Position numbers and translations under genes: made by a program
The notes under the pieces: model-generated
What the model saw: the letters and a program-made list of their open reading frames with translations, nothing else
Database searches by the model: none
Told to the model about the DNA's origin: nothing
Assembly (NCBI RefSeq): GCF_001429165.1
Contig: NZ_LMIR01000001.1
Span: forward strand, 580,875 to 644,874
DNA length: 64,000 nt
Source: Agromyces sp. Root81
GTDB lineage: Bacteria > Actinomycetota > Actinomycetes > Actinomycetales > Microbacteriaceae
Direction of reading: 5' to 3'
Shown here: positions 44,795 through 54,634 of the stretch, piece after piece
How positions within the stretch are numbered: the stretch's first letter is position 1
Layout: every line of letters starts with the position of its first letter

Positions 44795-45390
44795 TCGACA
44801 CTCCGGTAGAGATGGTGCTTGGAGATGTACTGGACGACCCCATCGGGCACCAAGTACCAAACCGGGAAACCCCGGTGCACCCTGCTCCGGCAATCGGTCG
44901 ACGAGATCGCCAGTGCCGGAACTTCCAGCAAGCTTACGTCTTGCTCGGGCAAACCCGAAACGGACAGCACATGTCCCGGGCGACTCACAGCAACGAAGTG
45001 CGCGAGATCCCAGAGCTCCTGCACGTCTTTCCACGACAGGATCTGCGCGATCGCGTCCGCTCCGGTGATGAAGTAGAGGTCGGCGTCGGGCCGTTCGCTG
45101 CGGATGTCGCGCAACGTGTCGATCGTGAACGTCGGCTTCTCGCGATCGATGTCGACCCGGCTCACGGTGAAGCGCGGGTTCGACGCCGTGGCGATCACGG
45201 TCATCAGATAGCGGTGCTCGGCCTGCGTGACGTTCGACTTGTACGTCGGTTGGCCAGTCGGCACGAACACGACCTCATCGAGGTCGAGCGACTGCGCGAC
45301 CTCGCTCGCCGCGACCAGGTGGCCGTGGTGAATGGGGTCGAACGTACCGCCCATCACTCCGATGCGAGGCCGGCGCTCCGCGACCATCAT
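44791..45390 (-). CDS. nadD: Nicotinate-nucleotide adenylyltransferase
   Basis: 199 residues. Makes nicotinic acid adenine dinucleotide from NaMN and ATP in NAD synthesis. It has the nucleotidyltransferase motif [12 protein letters not shown] (about residues 14-25), [23 protein letters not shown] and ISSTDCR near the C-terminus, all diagnostic. GTG/ATG starts are adjacent at 45390/45387. Cytoplasmic. In an operon with the coupled proline-rich gene and rsfS downstream and with a 72-residue membrane-protein gene 16 bp upstream. Confidence 0.97.
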   Translation of the reverse strand: MMVAERRPRIGVMGGTFDPIHHGHLVAASEVAQSLDLDEVVFVPTGQPTYKSNVTQAEHRYLMTVIATASNPRFTVSRVDIDREKPTFTIDTLRDIRSERPDADLYFITGADAIAQILSWKDVQELWDLAHFVAVSRPGHVLSVSGLPEQDVSLLEVPALAISSTDCRSRVHRGFPVWYLVPDGVVQYISKHHLYRSVE

Positions 45391-45406
45391 CGCGTGCCCG
45401 CCCGCC

Positions 45407-45625
45407 TCAGTGGCTGCCGTGCTCTTCTCCGTGGCGTGCGGCGTAGGCCGCGGCCTTGGCAGCGTGGCGGTTCGCCACGTCTCGGTACGACGCGACGACG
45501 AATCCGAGGGCGGCGAAGATGATGAGCGCGATGAGGCCGTAGACCCAGGACTCCATCGGCAGCTCTCTCGCGTGCACCGTCTCGGTCAACACCGTCGCGG
45601 TCTGCACTGCGGTGACAAGGCTCAT
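45407..45625 (-). CDS. Small single-helix membrane protein
   Basis: 72 residues: a short N-terminal stretch, one hydrophobic helix ([20 protein letters not shown], about residues 28-47), then a His/Ala/Lys-rich cytoplasmic tail ending HGEEHGSH. The ribosome site AAGGAACGG precedes the ATG. Small proteins of this kind are often found between proA and nadD in related actinobacteria, as I recall. Function unknown. Confidence 0.8.
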   Translation of the reverse strand: MSLVTAVQTATVLTETVHARELPMESWVYGLIALIIFAALGFVVASYRDVANRHAAKAAAYAARHGEEHGSH

Positions 45626-45676
45626 TCGCCGTTCCTTTCGAATCCTGCGGGTCGTGCTCCAGACAGTCTAGCGAGG

Positions 45677-46945
45677 TCAGCTGCGCACATGTCCGGCACC
45701 ACGCACGATCCACTTCGTGCTGGTCAGTTCGGGCAGCCCCATCGGGCCACGGGCGTGCAGCTTCTGCGTGGAGATGCCGACCTCCGCGCCGAAGCCGAAC
45801 TCGGCGCCGTCGGTGAACCGGGTCGATGCGTTCACCATCACCGCGGCGGCGTCGACCTCGTTGAGGAAGCGCTCCGCGTTGCCGAGGTCGTTCGTCACGA
45901 TCGACTCGGTGTGCTTCGTCGAGTAGCGGCGGATGTGCTCCATCGCTTCGTCGATCGAGTCGACGACCCCGACCGAGATGTCGAGCGACATGTGCTCGGT
46001 GGCCCAGTCCTCATCGGTGACGGGCGCCACCTCGGGCCGGATCGCCCGAACGCGATCGTCGCCGTGCACGGTCACTCCGGATGCCTCGAGGCGCGCGAGC
46101 ACCGGCGGCAGCAGCCGCTCGGCCGCATCGGCGTGCACGAGCAGCGTCTCGAGGGCGTTGCAGACGCTCGGGCGCTGGGTCTTCGCGTTGTGCACGAGTT
46201 CGACCGCCCAGTCCTCGCGAGCGCTCTCGTCGAGGAACATGTGCACGACACCGGCTCCGGTCTCGATCACCGGGACCTTCGCCTCGTCGACGACGGCTCG
46301 GATGAGTCCGGCGCTGCCGCGAGGGATCAGCACGTCGACGTAGTCGCGGGCCTGCATGAGGTGCCGGGCGCCGGCGCGACCGAAGTCGTCGACGGTCTGC
46401 ACCGCATCGGCGGGCAGGCCGACCGCATCGAGCGCATCGCGGAGCACTCCGACCAGCACCCGGTTCGTCTGCTCGGCGGCCGTGCCGCCGCGGAGCACCA
46501 CCGCATTGCCGCTCTTCAGTGCGAGAACGGCGATGTCGATCGTGACGTTCGGCCGCGCCTCGTAGATGGCGCCGATGACGCCGAGGGGAACCCGGATCTG
46601 GTCGATCCGCACGCCGTTCGGCAGCGAGCGGCCGCTGACCGTGTCGCCGACGGGGTCGGTGAGGCCGATGACCTCCCGCACCGCCTCCGACAGCGCGGCC
46701 ACACGCCGCTCGTCGAGGGTGAGGCGATCGAGCAGGCCGGTGCCGAGCCCCGCGGCTCGACCGGCCTCGAGATCGAGGGCGTTCGCGGCGATGATCTCGG
46801 CGGTTCGCGTCGCCAGCAGCTGCGCCACCTGTTCGAGCGCCGCGTCCTTCTCGGCCGTCGAGGCGCGGGCGAGGCGCCGCGAGGCGTCCTTCGCGGCCGC
46901 GAGGCGGGCGTCGATCACCGAGACGTCGAGGTCGGGCTGGTCCAT
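45677..46945 (-). CDS. proA: Gamma-glutamyl phosphate reductase
   Basis: 422 residues of the aldehyde-dehydrogenase fold. Reduces gamma-glutamyl phosphate to glutamate semialdehyde with NADPH, the second step of proline synthesis. [20 protein letters not shown] (about 118-137), [26 protein letters not shown] and the catalytic-cysteine segment [16 protein letters not shown] (about 248-263) are diagnostic. [10 protein letters not shown]-type ending is also present. The start at 46945 lies 9 bp after the proB stop, so the two are cotranscribed. Confidence 0.97.
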   Translation of the reverse strand: MDQPDLDVSVIDARLAAAKDASRRLARASTAEKDAALEQVAQLLATRTAEIIAANALDLEAGRAAGLGTGLLDRLTLDERRVAALSEAVREVIGLTDPVGDTVSGRSLPNGVRIDQIRVPLGVIGAIYEARPNVTIDIAVLALKSGNAVVLRGGTAAEQTNRVLVGVLRDALDAVGLPADAVQTVDDFGRAGARHLMQARDYVDVLIPRGSAGLIRAVVDEAKVPVIETGAGVVHMFLDESAREDWAVELVHNAKTQRPSVCNALETLLVHADAAERLLPPVLARLEASGVTVHGDDRVRAIRPEVAPVTDEDWATEHMSLDISVGVVDSIDEAMEHIRRYSTKHTESIVTNDLGNAERFLNEVDAAAVMVNASTRFTDGAEFGFGAEVGISTQKLHARGPMGLPELTSTKWIVRGAGHVRS

Positions 46946-46954
46946 GCCCCAAGC

Positions 46955-47773
46955 CTAGGCGAGCGGCGTGTCGCGCTCCGTCGTGTGACGTGCGGGCGCC
47001 GGGTCGAACCAGGTGCCGATGTCGTGACCCGCGAGTGCTTCGGCGACGAGCGGCGTCGCCGTGATCAGCACGGATGTGCCGGCTTCGGCCGCGATGCGGG
47101 CTGCAGAGACCTTGGTCTCCGCTCCCCCGGTGCCGACCCCTGCGCGGCCGACGGAACCGATCTCGACACCGGCGAGCTCGTCGCCGTACGCCACATGGGC
47201 GATGCGCTCGGCTCCGTCGAGATGCGGCGGCTTCGTGTACAGCGCATCGACGTCGGAGAGCAGCACGAGCAGGTCGGCGCCGATGAGCTCGGCGACCAGT
47301 GCCGCGAGACGGTCGTTGTCGCCGAAGCGGATCTCGTGCGTCGCGACCGTGTCGTTCTCGTTCACGATGGGCAGGATGCGGAGGGCGAGGAGCCGGTCCA
47401 TCGCGCGCTGCGCGTTCGATCGGGGCGTCGCGTGCTCGAGGTCGCCGGCCGTGAGCAGCACCTGGCCGGCGAGCACGCCATAGCGGTCGAGGCTCGTCTG
47501 GTACCGCCACATGAGCACGTTCTGGCCGACGGCGGCAGCGGCTTGCTGCGTCGCGAGGTCGGTCGGCCGTCCGTCGAGACTGAGGAGCGGGAGCGCCGTG
47601 GCGATCGCTCCGGAGGACACGAGCACGATCTCCGCACCGCGCGCGTGCGCGGCCGCGAGGGCGTCGACCAGCGGACCGATCTGCTCGGCGTTCTCACCAC
47701 TGATCGACGAGGAGCCGACCTTGACGACGATGCGGCCGGCGGCGGGGATCTCGGAGCGGCTCGCGGGGGTCAT
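46955..47773 (-). CDS. proB: Glutamate 5-kinase, without PUA domain
   Basis: 272 residues. Phosphorylates glutamate in the first step of proline synthesis. Amino-acid-kinase motifs are [12 protein letters not shown] (about 14-25), [21 protein letters not shown] with [12 protein letters not shown], and [10 protein letters not shown]. The protein ends soon after the kinase fold; the C-terminal PUA domain that makes the E. coli enzyme about 367 residues is absent. This may change feedback control by proline or simply reflect the lineage. The ATG at 47773 overlaps the obgE stop by 4 bp. Confidence 0.96.
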   Translation of the reverse strand: MTPASRSEIPAAGRIVVKVGSSSISGENAEQIGPLVDALAAAHARGAEIVLVSSGAIATALPLLSLDGRPTDLATQQAAAAVGQNVLMWRYQTSLDRYGVLAGQVLLTAGDLEHATPRSNAQRAMDRLLALRILPIVNENDTVATHEIRFGDNDRLAALVAELIGADLLVLLSDVDALYTKPPHLDGAERIAHVAYGDELAGVEIGSVGRAGVGTGGAETKVSAARIAAEAGTSVLITATPLVAEALAGHDIGTWFDPAPARHTTERDTPLA

Positions 47774-49374
47774 TCCCGATCCTCGCCGTTCGAGTCCTTC
47801 CCGGCATCGGCGGCCGCTGCCTTCGCCGGGGCGTCGGCAGCACTGTTCGCCGCTGCATCGGCCGCCGTCTGCTCGTCGGCTTCCGACCACATTCCGGCGG
47901 TGCGCTCGCGCTCGAGCTCTGCGCGGGCCTCCGCCTTGGCGTCCATGCGCTCGTAGTACTCGCTGCGACGCTCCGCGCGCGTCGCACGGCGGTTCTCGTC
48001 GAGCCGGGTGTCGGTACCGCGCGGTGCGGTGATGAGCTCGGCCGTCGAGGTGAGCGTCGGCTCCCAGTCGAAGACGACGCCGGAGCCCTTGCCGATCACG
48101 ACCGTCGAACCGGCGTCGGCACCGGCGCGCACGAGCGCGTCTTCGACACCGAGCTTCGCGAGGCGGTCGGCGAGGAAGCCGACGGCCTCGTCGTTCGCGA
48201 AGTCGGTCTGCTGCACCCAGCGCTCGGGCTTCTGGCCGAGCACGCGGTACATGGTGCCGTAGCTGCCGCCCTCGGCGCGCACGGTGAAGCCGGGGTCGTT
48301 GGAGGCCTTCGGCCGCAAGACGATGCGCTCGGGAACCGGCGTCGCCTCGGCTTCCGCGCGAGCCGTGTCGACGAGCTCGCCGAGCGCGAATCCGAGCTGG
48401 CGCAGACCCTCGTGGCTGACGGTCGAGATCTCGAACACGCGGTAGCCGCGCGCCTCGAGGTCGGGGCGCACGAATTCGGCGAGCTCACGCGCCTCGGGCA
48501 CGTCGATCTTGTTGAGCGCGATGATCTGGGGGCGCTCGAGGAGCGGCAGCTGGCCGTCGGGCACGGGGTACGCGGCGAGTTCGGCGAGGATGACCTCGAG
48601 ATCGGTGATCGGGTCGCGGCCGGGTTCGAGTGTCGCGCAGTCGAGCACGTGCAGCAGGGCCGAGCAGCGCTCGACGTGGCGGAGGAACTCGAGTCCGAGG
48701 CCCTTGCCTTCGCTGGCGCCCTCGATGAGACCGGGGACGTCGGCCACGGTGAAGCGGTGGTCGCCGGCCTGGACGACGCCGAGGTTCGGGTGCAGCGTCG
48801 TGAACGGGTAGTCGGCGATCTTCGGGCGCGCGGCCGACATGGCGGCGATCAGGCTCGACTTGCCGGCGGACGGGTAGCCGACGAGCGCGACATCCGCGAT
48901 GGACTTGAGCTCGAGCGTGATGTCGACCTCGTCGCCGAGCGTGCCGAGCAGGGCGAAGCCTGGTGCCTTCCGCTTCGTGGTCGAGAGGGCGGCGTTGCCG
49001 AGACCGCCGAGGCCACCGGCCGCCGCGACGAAGCGCGTGCCGGGCTCGGTGAGGTCGGCGAGTTCTTCGCCGTCGGTGTTCTTCACGACGGTGCCGACGG
49101 GCACGGGGAGTTCGAGGGTCTCGCCCAGGGCGCCGGAACGGTGGTCGCCCATGCCGGGCTGTCCATTCGCGGAAGAGCGGTGCGGGCGTCCGTGGTAGCC
49201 GAGCAGCGTCGTCACCTGCGGGTCCGCGATGAGCACGATGTCGCCGCCGTTGCCGCCGTTGCCGCCATCGGGGCCGGCGAGCGGCTTGAACTTCTCACGG
49301 CGAACGGAGACGCAGCCGTTCCCGCCATGACCGGCACGCAGGAACAGCGTCACCTCGTCGACGAAGCTGACCAT
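47770..49374 (-). CDS. obgE: GTPase Obg/CgtA
   Basis: 534 residues. Essential GTPase that binds the 50S subunit and links ribosome assembly to ppGpp. Order: Gly-rich Obg fold (1-158; [38 protein letters not shown]), G domain with P-loop GYPSAGKSS (about 167-175), [16 protein letters not shown] and NKID, then the OCT domain (about 350-430; [18 protein letters not shown] is at its start). A roughly 100-residue charged Ala/Glu/Arg-rich tail follows, longer than in E. coli. It lies downstream of rplU-rpmA behind a terminator hairpin. Confidence 0.97.
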   Translation of the reverse strand: MVSFVDEVTLFLRAGHGGNGCVSVRREKFKPLAGPDGGNGGNGGDIVLIADPQVTTLLGYHGRPHRSSANGQPGMGDHRSGALGETLELPVPVGTVVKNTDGEELADLTEPGTRFVAAAGGLGGLGNAALSTTKRKAPGFALLGTLGDEVDITLELKSIADVALVGYPSAGKSSLIAAMSAARPKIADYPFTTLHPNLGVVQAGDHRFTVADVPGLIEGASEGKGLGLEFLRHVERCSALLHVLDCATLEPGRDPITDLEVILAELAAYPVPDGQLPLLERPQIIALNKIDVPEARELAEFVRPDLEARGYRVFEISTVSHEGLRQLGFALGELVDTARAEAEATPVPERIVLRPKASNDPGFTVRAEGGSYGTMYRVLGQKPERWVQQTDFANDEAVGFLADRLAKLGVEDALVRAGADAGSTVVIGKGSGVVFDWEPTLTSTAELITAPRGTDTRLDENRRATRAERRSEYYERMDAKAEARAELERERTAGMWSEADEQTAADAAANSAADAPAKAAAADAGKDSNGEDRE

Positions 49375-49402
49375 GCTGCATCCTCCAAACCGAGTAAAAC
49401 AC

Positions 49403-49430
49403 GTGAGGGCGGGCCGAAGCCCGCCCTCAC
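49403..49430 (-). terminator. Rho-independent terminator after rplU-rpmA
   Basis: A perfect 12-bp stem closed by a C(UUCG)G tetraloop when read on the minus strand: GTGAGGGCGGGC, loop, then its complement, followed by GTGTTTTA. It lies between the rpmA stop (49447) and the obgE start (49374). It should end most ribosomal-protein transcripts, so obgE-proB-proA depends on read-through or its own promoter. Confidence 0.85.
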
Positions 49431-49446
49431 GATGAACGTCGATCGA

Positions 49447-49704
49447 CTATTCGCCGACCGCCACGATGTTGACGACCTTGCGGCCGCCCTTGTTGCCGAA
49501 CTGCACTGCACCGGCCTCGAGCGCGAACAGGGTGTCGTCGCCACCGCGACCGACGCCCGCGCCCGGGTGGAAGTGCGTGCCGCGCTGGCGGACGATGATC
49601 TCGCCTGCGCCGACGACCTGGCCGCCGAAGCGCTTCACGCCGAGGCGCTGCGCGTTGGAGTCACGACCGTTGCGAGTGGAGCTTGCTCCCTTTTTGTGTG
49701 CCAT
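49447..49704 (-). CDS. rpmA: 50S ribosomal protein L27
   Basis: 85 residues starting [17 protein letters not shown], the classic L27 opening, then [23 protein letters not shown] and [16 protein letters not shown]. It sits near the peptidyl-transferase centre of the ribosome. There is no N-terminal cleaved extension of the Firmicutes type. It lies 17 bp after rplU in the standard rplU-rpmA pair. Confidence 0.98.
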   Translation of the reverse strand: MAHKKGASSTRNGRDSNAQRLGVKRFGGQVVGAGEIIVRQRGTHFHPGAGVGRGGDDTLFALEAGAVQFGNKGGRKVVNIVAVGE

Positions 49705-49721
49705 TTCGCTTCTCCCAGGCC

Positions 49722-50030
49722 TTACTTGATTCCAGTGACCTTGACGCGCGTGAGGTCCTGACGGTGCCCCTGGCGCTTCTTGTAGCCGGTCTTGTTCTTG
49801 AACTTCTGGATCACGATCTTCGGACCGCGGAGGTCGTTGAGAACCTCGGCCGTGACCGTGACCTTCTCGAGCGCCTTGGCGTCGGAGGTGATCTTGTCGC
49901 CGTCGACGAGGAGCACCGCGGCGAGCGTGACGTTGCCGTCCTTGTCTGCCTTGATGCGGTCCATCGTCACGATGGTGCCGACTTCGACCTTCTCCTGCCG
50001 ACCGCCGGCGCGCACTACTGCGTAAACCAC
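49722..50030 (-). CDS. rplU: 50S ribosomal protein L21
   Basis: 102 residues starting with a GTG ([18 protein letters not shown] after the initiator) and ending with the family's [33 protein letters not shown]-like ribosome site lies about 9 bp upstream. First gene of the rplU-rpmA transcript; binds 23S rRNA. Confidence 0.98.
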   Translation of the reverse strand: MVYAVVRAGGRQEKVEVGTIVTMDRIKADKDGNVTLAAVLLVDGDKITSDAKALEKVTVTAEVLNDLRGPKIVIQKFKNKTGYKKRQGHRQDLTRVKVTGIK

Positions 50031-50295
50031 TACTCGTACCTATCTCTGGGGAGCCCGAGGGCTCCGACTGTCTGATGGGGTGTCACTGCACGGTCGCCCC
50101 AGCGGGAAGAAGGGTGGTGACTGGCAGAAAACTGTGTGCAGGCGATTCTGGAGTTCGGTGAACCGAGTTCCGGAGACCTGCGGATGGGCGCACCGTGATA
50201 AGCGGCGGCACCAACGGTCGAGTTTACCGGATGTCGGGAGGCCGGTCAAACGCGCTGCACCGGCGAGTCGCGGGCTCGCCGCGTAGGATCGGCCC
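50031..50295. promoter_or_regulatory. Divergent region between rplU and the DUF4031 gene
   Basis: 265 bp with no gene. It must hold the rplU promoter and leader (minus strand) and the promoter of the DUF4031 gene (plus strand). A short inverted repeat (GGAGCCC-gag-GGGCTCC, 50050-50066) lies in the rplU leader and could be a small hairpin. I see no assigned leader-RNA family. Confidence 0.45.
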
Positions 50296-50589
50296 ATGAC
50301 CGTGCTCATCGACACGCCGCTCTGGCCGAAGCACGGCACTGTCTGGGCTCACCTCGTCAGCGACGAGTCGATCACCGAACTCCGCGAGTTCGCTGAGAGT
50401 ACGGGATTGCCGCCGAGATCGTTCGATCTCGACCACTACGACGTGCCGGTCGAGCGGTACGACGACCTCGTCGCGGCCGGGGCCGTGCCGGTCTCGCCTC
50501 GGGAGCTCGTCGAACGACTCCGCCGGAGCGGGCTGCGCGTCACGCCGCGTGAACGGCGCGAGCGCGCAGCCCGGGACTCACTCGGCTGA
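50296..50589 (+). CDS. DUF4031 domain protein
   Basis: 97 residues. The sequence VLIDTPLWPKHGTVWAHLVSD, then FDLDHYDVPVERYDDLVAAGA and a final RLRRSGLR, is that of the short DUF4031 family of actinobacteria. The start MTVLIDTP is at 50296. The conserved Asp/His/Trp residues near the N-terminus hint at metal or ligand binding, but no function is established that I know of. Its last 12 bp overlap the end of the convergent RNase E/G gene. Confidence 0.9.
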   Translation: MTVLIDTPLWPKHGTVWAHLVSDESITELREFAESTGLPPRSFDLDHYDVPVERYDDLVAAGAVPVSPRELVERLRRSGLRVTPRERRERAARDSLG

Positions 50590-53241
50590 GTCGGATGCCG
50601 CGTCGTCGCCCGAGCCGTCGGCCCGGGTGATCACGGGCGGGCCGCCGGCGGTGGTGCTGAGCGCCGTCGTCGAGACGCGGCGGCTGCGCGAGCGACCCTC
50701 GCCGGCCTTCTTCGGGGCCGGGAGCGCGTCGAGCACCGAGTCGAGGAGCACCTCGGTCTCGGCGACCCGGACGGGCCGCTTGCGCGACGCGGGCGCCACG
50801 GGCAGGTCGAGGATCTGCGTGACCTCAGGTGCCGGCTGCACGGGCTCCTGCTGCGCCTCGACCGGCGCGGGCTCGGCGGCGGCGGTCGCCGGTGCGGCGC
50901 CCTGCTCCTGCGAGACGCGACGGTGACGGCCGCGACGGCGACCACCCGAGGTCTCGGCCGGCTTCTCGCCGGCGTCGGCCTGCGGGGCGACCGGCGCGCG
51001 GCCCGCGGCATCCGCTGCCGGCTCTTCGGGCTTCTGCTCCGTGTGCGGAATCGTCGACGCGGCGATCTGCGCCAGCGCGTTCTTGACGTCGTCGGTGATC
51101 GCGTGGGTGCCGGTGTGCGCCTTCGGTTCTGCCGGAGGCTGCGTCGACGGCTGCTGGTTGCCACCGCGACCGCGGCGACGCTCGGGCTGCGACTGCTGAG
51201 CCGAACGGTGCTTCACGACGGGCTCGTGGTGCACGATGATGCCGCGACCGGCGCAGACCTCGCAGGGCTCGCTGAACGACTCGAGCAGCCCGAGGCCGAG
51301 CTTCTTGCGGGTCATCTGCACGAGGCCGAGCGAGGTGACCTCGGCGACCTGATGCTTCGTGCGGTCGCGCGAGAGGCACTCGACGAGTCGGCGCAGCACG
51401 AGGTCGCGGTTGGACTCGAGCACCATGTCGATGAAGTCGACGACGATGATGCCGCCGATGTCGCGGAGCCGGAGCTGGCGGACGATCTCTTCCGCCGCCT
51501 CGAGGTTGTTCTTCGTGACGGTCTCCTCGAGGTTGCCGCCGGAGCCGACGAACTTGCCCGTGTTGACGTCGACGACGGTCATCGCCTCGGTGCGGTCGAT
51601 GACGAGCGAGCCGCCGGAGGGCAGCCACACCTTGCGGTCGAGCGCCTTCTCGATCTGCTCGCTGATGCGGAACTCGTCGAAGGAGTCGCGCTCACCGTCG
51701 TACGCCTCGACGCGCTCGAGCAGGTCGGGAGCGACCGCGCGGAGGTACCGCTCGATGGTCTGGCGCGCTTCGTCGCCCTCGATGACCATCTTCTGGAAGT
51801 CCTCGTTGAAGACGTCGCGCACGATCTTGATGAGCAGGTCGGGCTCGGAGTGCAGCAGCGCAGGCGCCTGCACCTTCTCGAGCTGCGTCGAGATGTCGGC
51901 CCACTGCGCGATGAGGCGGTTCACGTCGAGCGTGAGCTGCTCTTCGGTGGCACCCTCGGCCGCGGTGCGCACGATCACGCCCTGGTTGTCGGGCAGCACC
52001 TCCTTGAGGATCTTCTTCAGGCGCGCGCGCTCGGTGTCGGGGAGCTTGCGGCTGATGCCGTTCATCGAGCCGTTGGGCACGTACACGAGGTAGCGACCGG
52101 GCAGCGAGACCTGGCTCGTGAGGCGCGCGCCCTTGTGACCCACCGGGTCCTTCGTGACCTGCACGAGCACCCGGTCACCGGGCTTCAGTGCGAGCTCGAT
52201 GCGGCGCGGCTGGTTCTTCTCGCCGTTCTCGGCTGCGGCCTCCCAGTCGACCTCGCCCGAGTACAGCACAGCGTTGCGGCCACGGCCGATGTCGACGAAC
52301 GCGGCCTCCATGCTCGGCAGCACGTTCTGCACGCGGCCGAGGTAGACGTTGCCGATGAGCGATGCGTCCTGGTTGCGAGCGACGTAGTGCTCGACGAGCA
52401 CGCCGTCTTCGAGCACGCCGATCTGGATGCGGCCGCCCTTCTCGCGCACGACCATCGAACGGTCGACCGACTCGCGGCGGGCGAGGAACTCGGCCTCGGT
52501 GATCACCGCGCGGCGGCGGCCGGCGTCGCGCCCGTCGCGCCGACGCTGCTTCTTCGCCTCGAGCCGCGTCGAGCCCTTGACCTTCTGCGGCTCGGTGATG
52601 AGCTCGACCTCGCGGGGCTTGCGCACCTTGACGACCGTGTTGGCGGGCTCGTCGGCATTCGCACGGCCCTCTTCGCCGCTGCGACGGCGCGTGCGCCGCC
52701 GGACGGTCGACGACTCGTCGTCGTCGCGCTCGCGACCGGCGCGGTCGTCACGGGGCTCGCGCTCACGTCCGCCGCGGTCGTCACGACCGCCGCGCTCCTC
52801 GCGCTCGGGCCGATCGAAGCCCACGAGCACCGGCGGCGCGTGGAAGATCAGCGAGGTCGTGGTGAGCGTCGCAGGGATCGGCGAGACCGCGACGGTCTCG
52901 ACGACCGCCTCGACGACGACCTCGGCAACGGGCGCAGCGGATGCCTCGGCATCGGCTGCCACGGCCGGCTCGCCCTCGGGCGAGGCGGACGGGGCGGCCA
53001 CCGCAGCTGCGTCGACGCTCGCGGCGTCGACCGTCTCGTTCGCGGGGACGACCGGCGCAGCGGCATCCGGCACCGCCTTCTCGGCGACCGGCGTCGCCGG
53101 CGTCTCGACCGCGGGCGTCACCTTGCTGTCGACCGACTTCGCGCGACCGCCGCGCCGAGCGCCGAAGAGGCCGCCGCGACGTCGGGTCGGGCCGTTGCCG
53201 GCCTCGGGTTCGTTCGTGTTCTTCTCGTTGCCTTCCACCAT
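50578..53241 (-). CDS. rne: Ribonuclease E/G
   Basis: 887 residues. Endoribonuclease for mRNA turnover and rRNA/tRNA processing. The order is an N-terminal disordered region rich in Glu/Ala/Arg (about 1-265), an S1 domain (about 268-375; IQIGVLEDGVLVEHYVARNQ), an AU-1/RNase-E-like domain, a DNase I-like catalytic core with the two metal aspartates in VVDVNTGKF and GIIVVDFIDM, the Zn-link CEVCAGRG (about 640-647), and a C-terminal Pro/Ala/Arg-rich disordered region. The catalytic core in the middle with tails on both sides is the actinobacterial arrangement. A TAGGAG ribosome site precedes the ATG at 53241. Confidence 0.96.
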   Translation of the reverse strand: MVEGNEKNTNEPEAGNGPTRRRGGLFGARRGGRAKSVDSKVTPAVETPATPVAEKAVPDAAAPVVPANETVDAASVDAAAVAAPSASPEGEPAVAADAEASAAPVAEVVVEAVVETVAVSPIPATLTTTSLIFHAPPVLVGFDRPEREERGGRDDRGGREREPRDDRAGRERDDDESSTVRRRTRRRSGEEGRANADEPANTVVKVRKPREVELITEPQKVKGSTRLEAKKQRRRDGRDAGRRRAVITEAEFLARRESVDRSMVVREKGGRIQIGVLEDGVLVEHYVARNQDASLIGNVYLGRVQNVLPSMEAAFVDIGRGRNAVLYSGEVDWEAAAENGEKNQPRRIELALKPGDRVLVQVTKDPVGHKGARLTSQVSLPGRYLVYVPNGSMNGISRKLPDTERARLKKILKEVLPDNQGVIVRTAAEGATEEQLTLDVNRLIAQWADISTQLEKVQAPALLHSEPDLLIKIVRDVFNEDFQKMVIEGDEARQTIERYLRAVAPDLLERVEAYDGERDSFDEFRISEQIEKALDRKVWLPSGGSLVIDRTEAMTVVDVNTGKFVGSGGNLEETVTKNNLEAAEEIVRQLRLRDIGGIIVVDFIDMVLESNRDLVLRRLVECLSRDRTKHQVAEVTSLGLVQMTRKKLGLGLLESFSEPCEVCAGRGIIVHHEPVVKHRSAQQSQPERRRGRGGNQQPSTQPPAEPKAHTGTHAITDDVKNALAQIAASTIPHTEQKPEEPAADAAGRAPVAPQADAGEKPAETSGGRRRGRHRRVSQEQGAAPATAAAEPAPVEAQQEPVQPAPEVTQILDLPVAPASRKRPVRVAETEVLLDSVLDALPAPKKAGEGRSRSRRVSTTALSTTAGGPPVITRADGSGDDAASDSAE

Positions 53242-53515
53242 CTCTGGTGCACTCCTACGCCGGTTCCGACAGCCGCGCCGTCGTCCCGTACTCGTCTGGA
53301 GCGGCTCCGCGCTTGCGCCGAGCCGCCGAATCCTTCATTACTGCGACCGGCAGGTTGCCTGTGTCGCCACGTCTTGCGGTGCGTTCACCGCCCACTCGGA
53401 TGCGCTGCATCCTCAAAGCCCTCATTGGCGTCGTGCCGGGCGCGGCCCGGACGACTCCTTCGATTATCGCATGATCTCGCAGCTGGGGGCGGAATCGGCA
53501 TGCCATAATCCGAGC
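53242..53515. promoter_or_regulatory. Divergent region between rne and the VKOR-family gene
   Basis: 274 bp without a gene. It should contain the rne promoter and 5' leader; RNase E genes often control themselves through this leader, but I see no defined structure. The right end contains the candidate VKOR promoter listed separately. Confidence 0.4.
53504..53509 (+). promoter_or_regulatory. Candidate -10 box giving a leaderless VKOR transcript
   Basis: CATAAT lies 6 bp before the ATG at 53516, the distance that places transcription start at or next to the A of the start codon. There is no ribosome-binding sequence before the ATG. Leaderless mRNAs are common in actinobacteria. The -35 region is poor. 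Confidence 0.5.
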
Positions 53516-54142
53516 ATGCAGGACTCCCCCAGCCGTTCCCGGCCCATCGGCCTCGCCGTCTTCCTCCTGATCGCCGGGGGCCTGGGCCTCCTGGCAGCGT
53601 ACGAGCTCTCCCTCGAGAAGGTGCTCTCGCTCATGGACTCGTCGCACATCCCCTCGTGCAACGTCGGGGTCCTCGTCGGCTGCAGCACCAACCTCGCCTC
53701 CTGGCAGGGCGCCGTCTTCGGATTCCCGAACCCGTTCATCGGCCTCATGGCGTGGCCCGTCGTCATCACCATCGCCATGGCGATCCTCGCCGGGGCGACG
53801 TTCTCCCGCTGGTTCTGGGCGGCGTTCAACGTCGGTGTCGCCGGCGCACTCGTCTTCGTCGGCTGGCTCATCTACCAGAGCATCTACGTGCTCGACGTGC
53901 TGTGCCCCTGGTGCATGCTCACGTGGGCGGTCACGATCCCCTTGTTCTTCGCGCTCACGCTCTACAACCTCCGTGAAGGCAACATTCCGGCGTCGGCGCG
54001 CGTCCGGCGACTGGCGGGCAGCTGGCTCGGATGGGTGCCGCTCATCACCGTCGTCTGCTACGCCGTGGTCGTGCTGCTCGCCCAGGCGCAGATGGACGCG
54101 ATCCCGCGGGTGATCATCGACCTGCAGAACGCCTTCAGCTGA
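53516..54142 (+). CDS. Vitamin K epoxide reductase (VKOR) family membrane protein
   Basis: 208 residues with five hydrophobic segments. The family's redox cysteines are present: C48 and C56 in SCNVGVLVGCSTNLASWQG and the active pair C130-C133 in LDVLCPWCMLTW. In actinobacteria VKOR re-oxidises a DsbA-like thiol oxidase and passes electrons to quinone, supporting disulfide formation outside the cell. No DsbA partner is fused or adjacent. The ATG at 53516 is selected because the frame upstream is an antisense shadow of rne and because of the -10 box just before it. Confidence 0.93.
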   Translation: MQDSPSRSRPIGLAVFLLIAGGLGLLAAYELSLEKVLSLMDSSHIPSCNVGVLVGCSTNLASWQGAVFGFPNPFIGLMAWPVVITIAMAILAGATFSRWFWAAFNVGVAGALVFVGWLIYQSIYVLDVLCPWCMLTWAVTIPLFFALTLYNLREGNIPASARVRRLAGSWLGWVPLITVVCYAVVVLLAQAQMDAIPRVIIDLQNAFS

Positions 54143-54147
54143 GACGC

Positions 54148-54188
54148 GGATGTCGCGGCGCCCGGGTGACCAGGGCGCCGCGACATCC
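54148..54188. terminator. Bidirectional terminator hairpin between VKOR-family gene and ndk
   Basis: A perfect 16-bp inverted repeat (GGATGTCGCGGCGCCC at 54148-54163 and its complement at 54173-54188) with a 9-nt loop lies 6 bp after the VKOR-family stop and 27 bp from the convergent ndk stop. Its position between convergent genes supports termination in both directions. U-runs are weak. Confidence 0.75.
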
Positions 54189-54214
54189 GTTCAGCGATGC
54201 CGAGGCTCGACGCC

Positions 54215-54634
54215 TCAGAACCAGAGGTCGAGCTCGCGCTCGGCCGACTCGACCGAGTCGGAGCCGTGCACGAGGTTCTGCTGCACCTTCAGGCCCCAGT
54301 CGCGGCCGTAGTCGCCGCGGATCGTGCCGGGAGCCGCCGTCGTGGGGTCGGTCGTGCCGGCGAGCACGCGGAAGCCCTCGATGACCCGGTTGCCGGCTAC
54401 GCGCATCGCGACGATGGCGCCCGACTCCATGAACTCGATGAGGGGCTCGTAGAACGGCTTGCCCTCGTGCTCGGCGTAGTGGCGGGCGAGCAGCTCGCGG
54501 TCGGGCTGCACGAGGCGGATGTCGACGAGGGAGTAGCCCTTGGCCTCGATGCGACGGAGGATCTCGCCGGTGAGGTTGCGTGCGACGCCGTCGGGCTTGA
54601 CGAGCACGAGGGTCTCTTCGATGGGGGTCGTCAT
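54215..54634 (-). CDS. ndk: Nucleoside diphosphate kinase
   Basis: 139 residues. Balances nucleoside triphosphates by phosphate transfer through a histidine. ETLVLVKPDGVARNLTGEIL at the start and the active-site NLVHGSDSVESAERELDLWF at the end (catalytic His about residue 120) are diagnostic. The ATG at 54634 overlaps the stop of the DUF4233 gene, so it is the last gene of an ileS-folC-DUF4233-ndk chain with 4-bp overlaps. Confidence 0.98.
   Translation of the reverse strand: MTTPIEETLVLVKPDGVARNLTGEILRRIEAKGYSLVDIRLVQPDRELLARHYAEHEGKPFYEPLIEFMESGAIVAMRVAGNRVIEGFRVLAGTTDPTTAAPGTIRGDYGRDWGLKVQQNLVHGSDSVESAERELDLWF

Noticed and set aside
50923-53508. 861-residue frame antisense to the RNase E/G gene
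   Set aside because: Shadow of a GC-rich gene; a leucine/arginine/aspartate-rich string without recognisable motifs.
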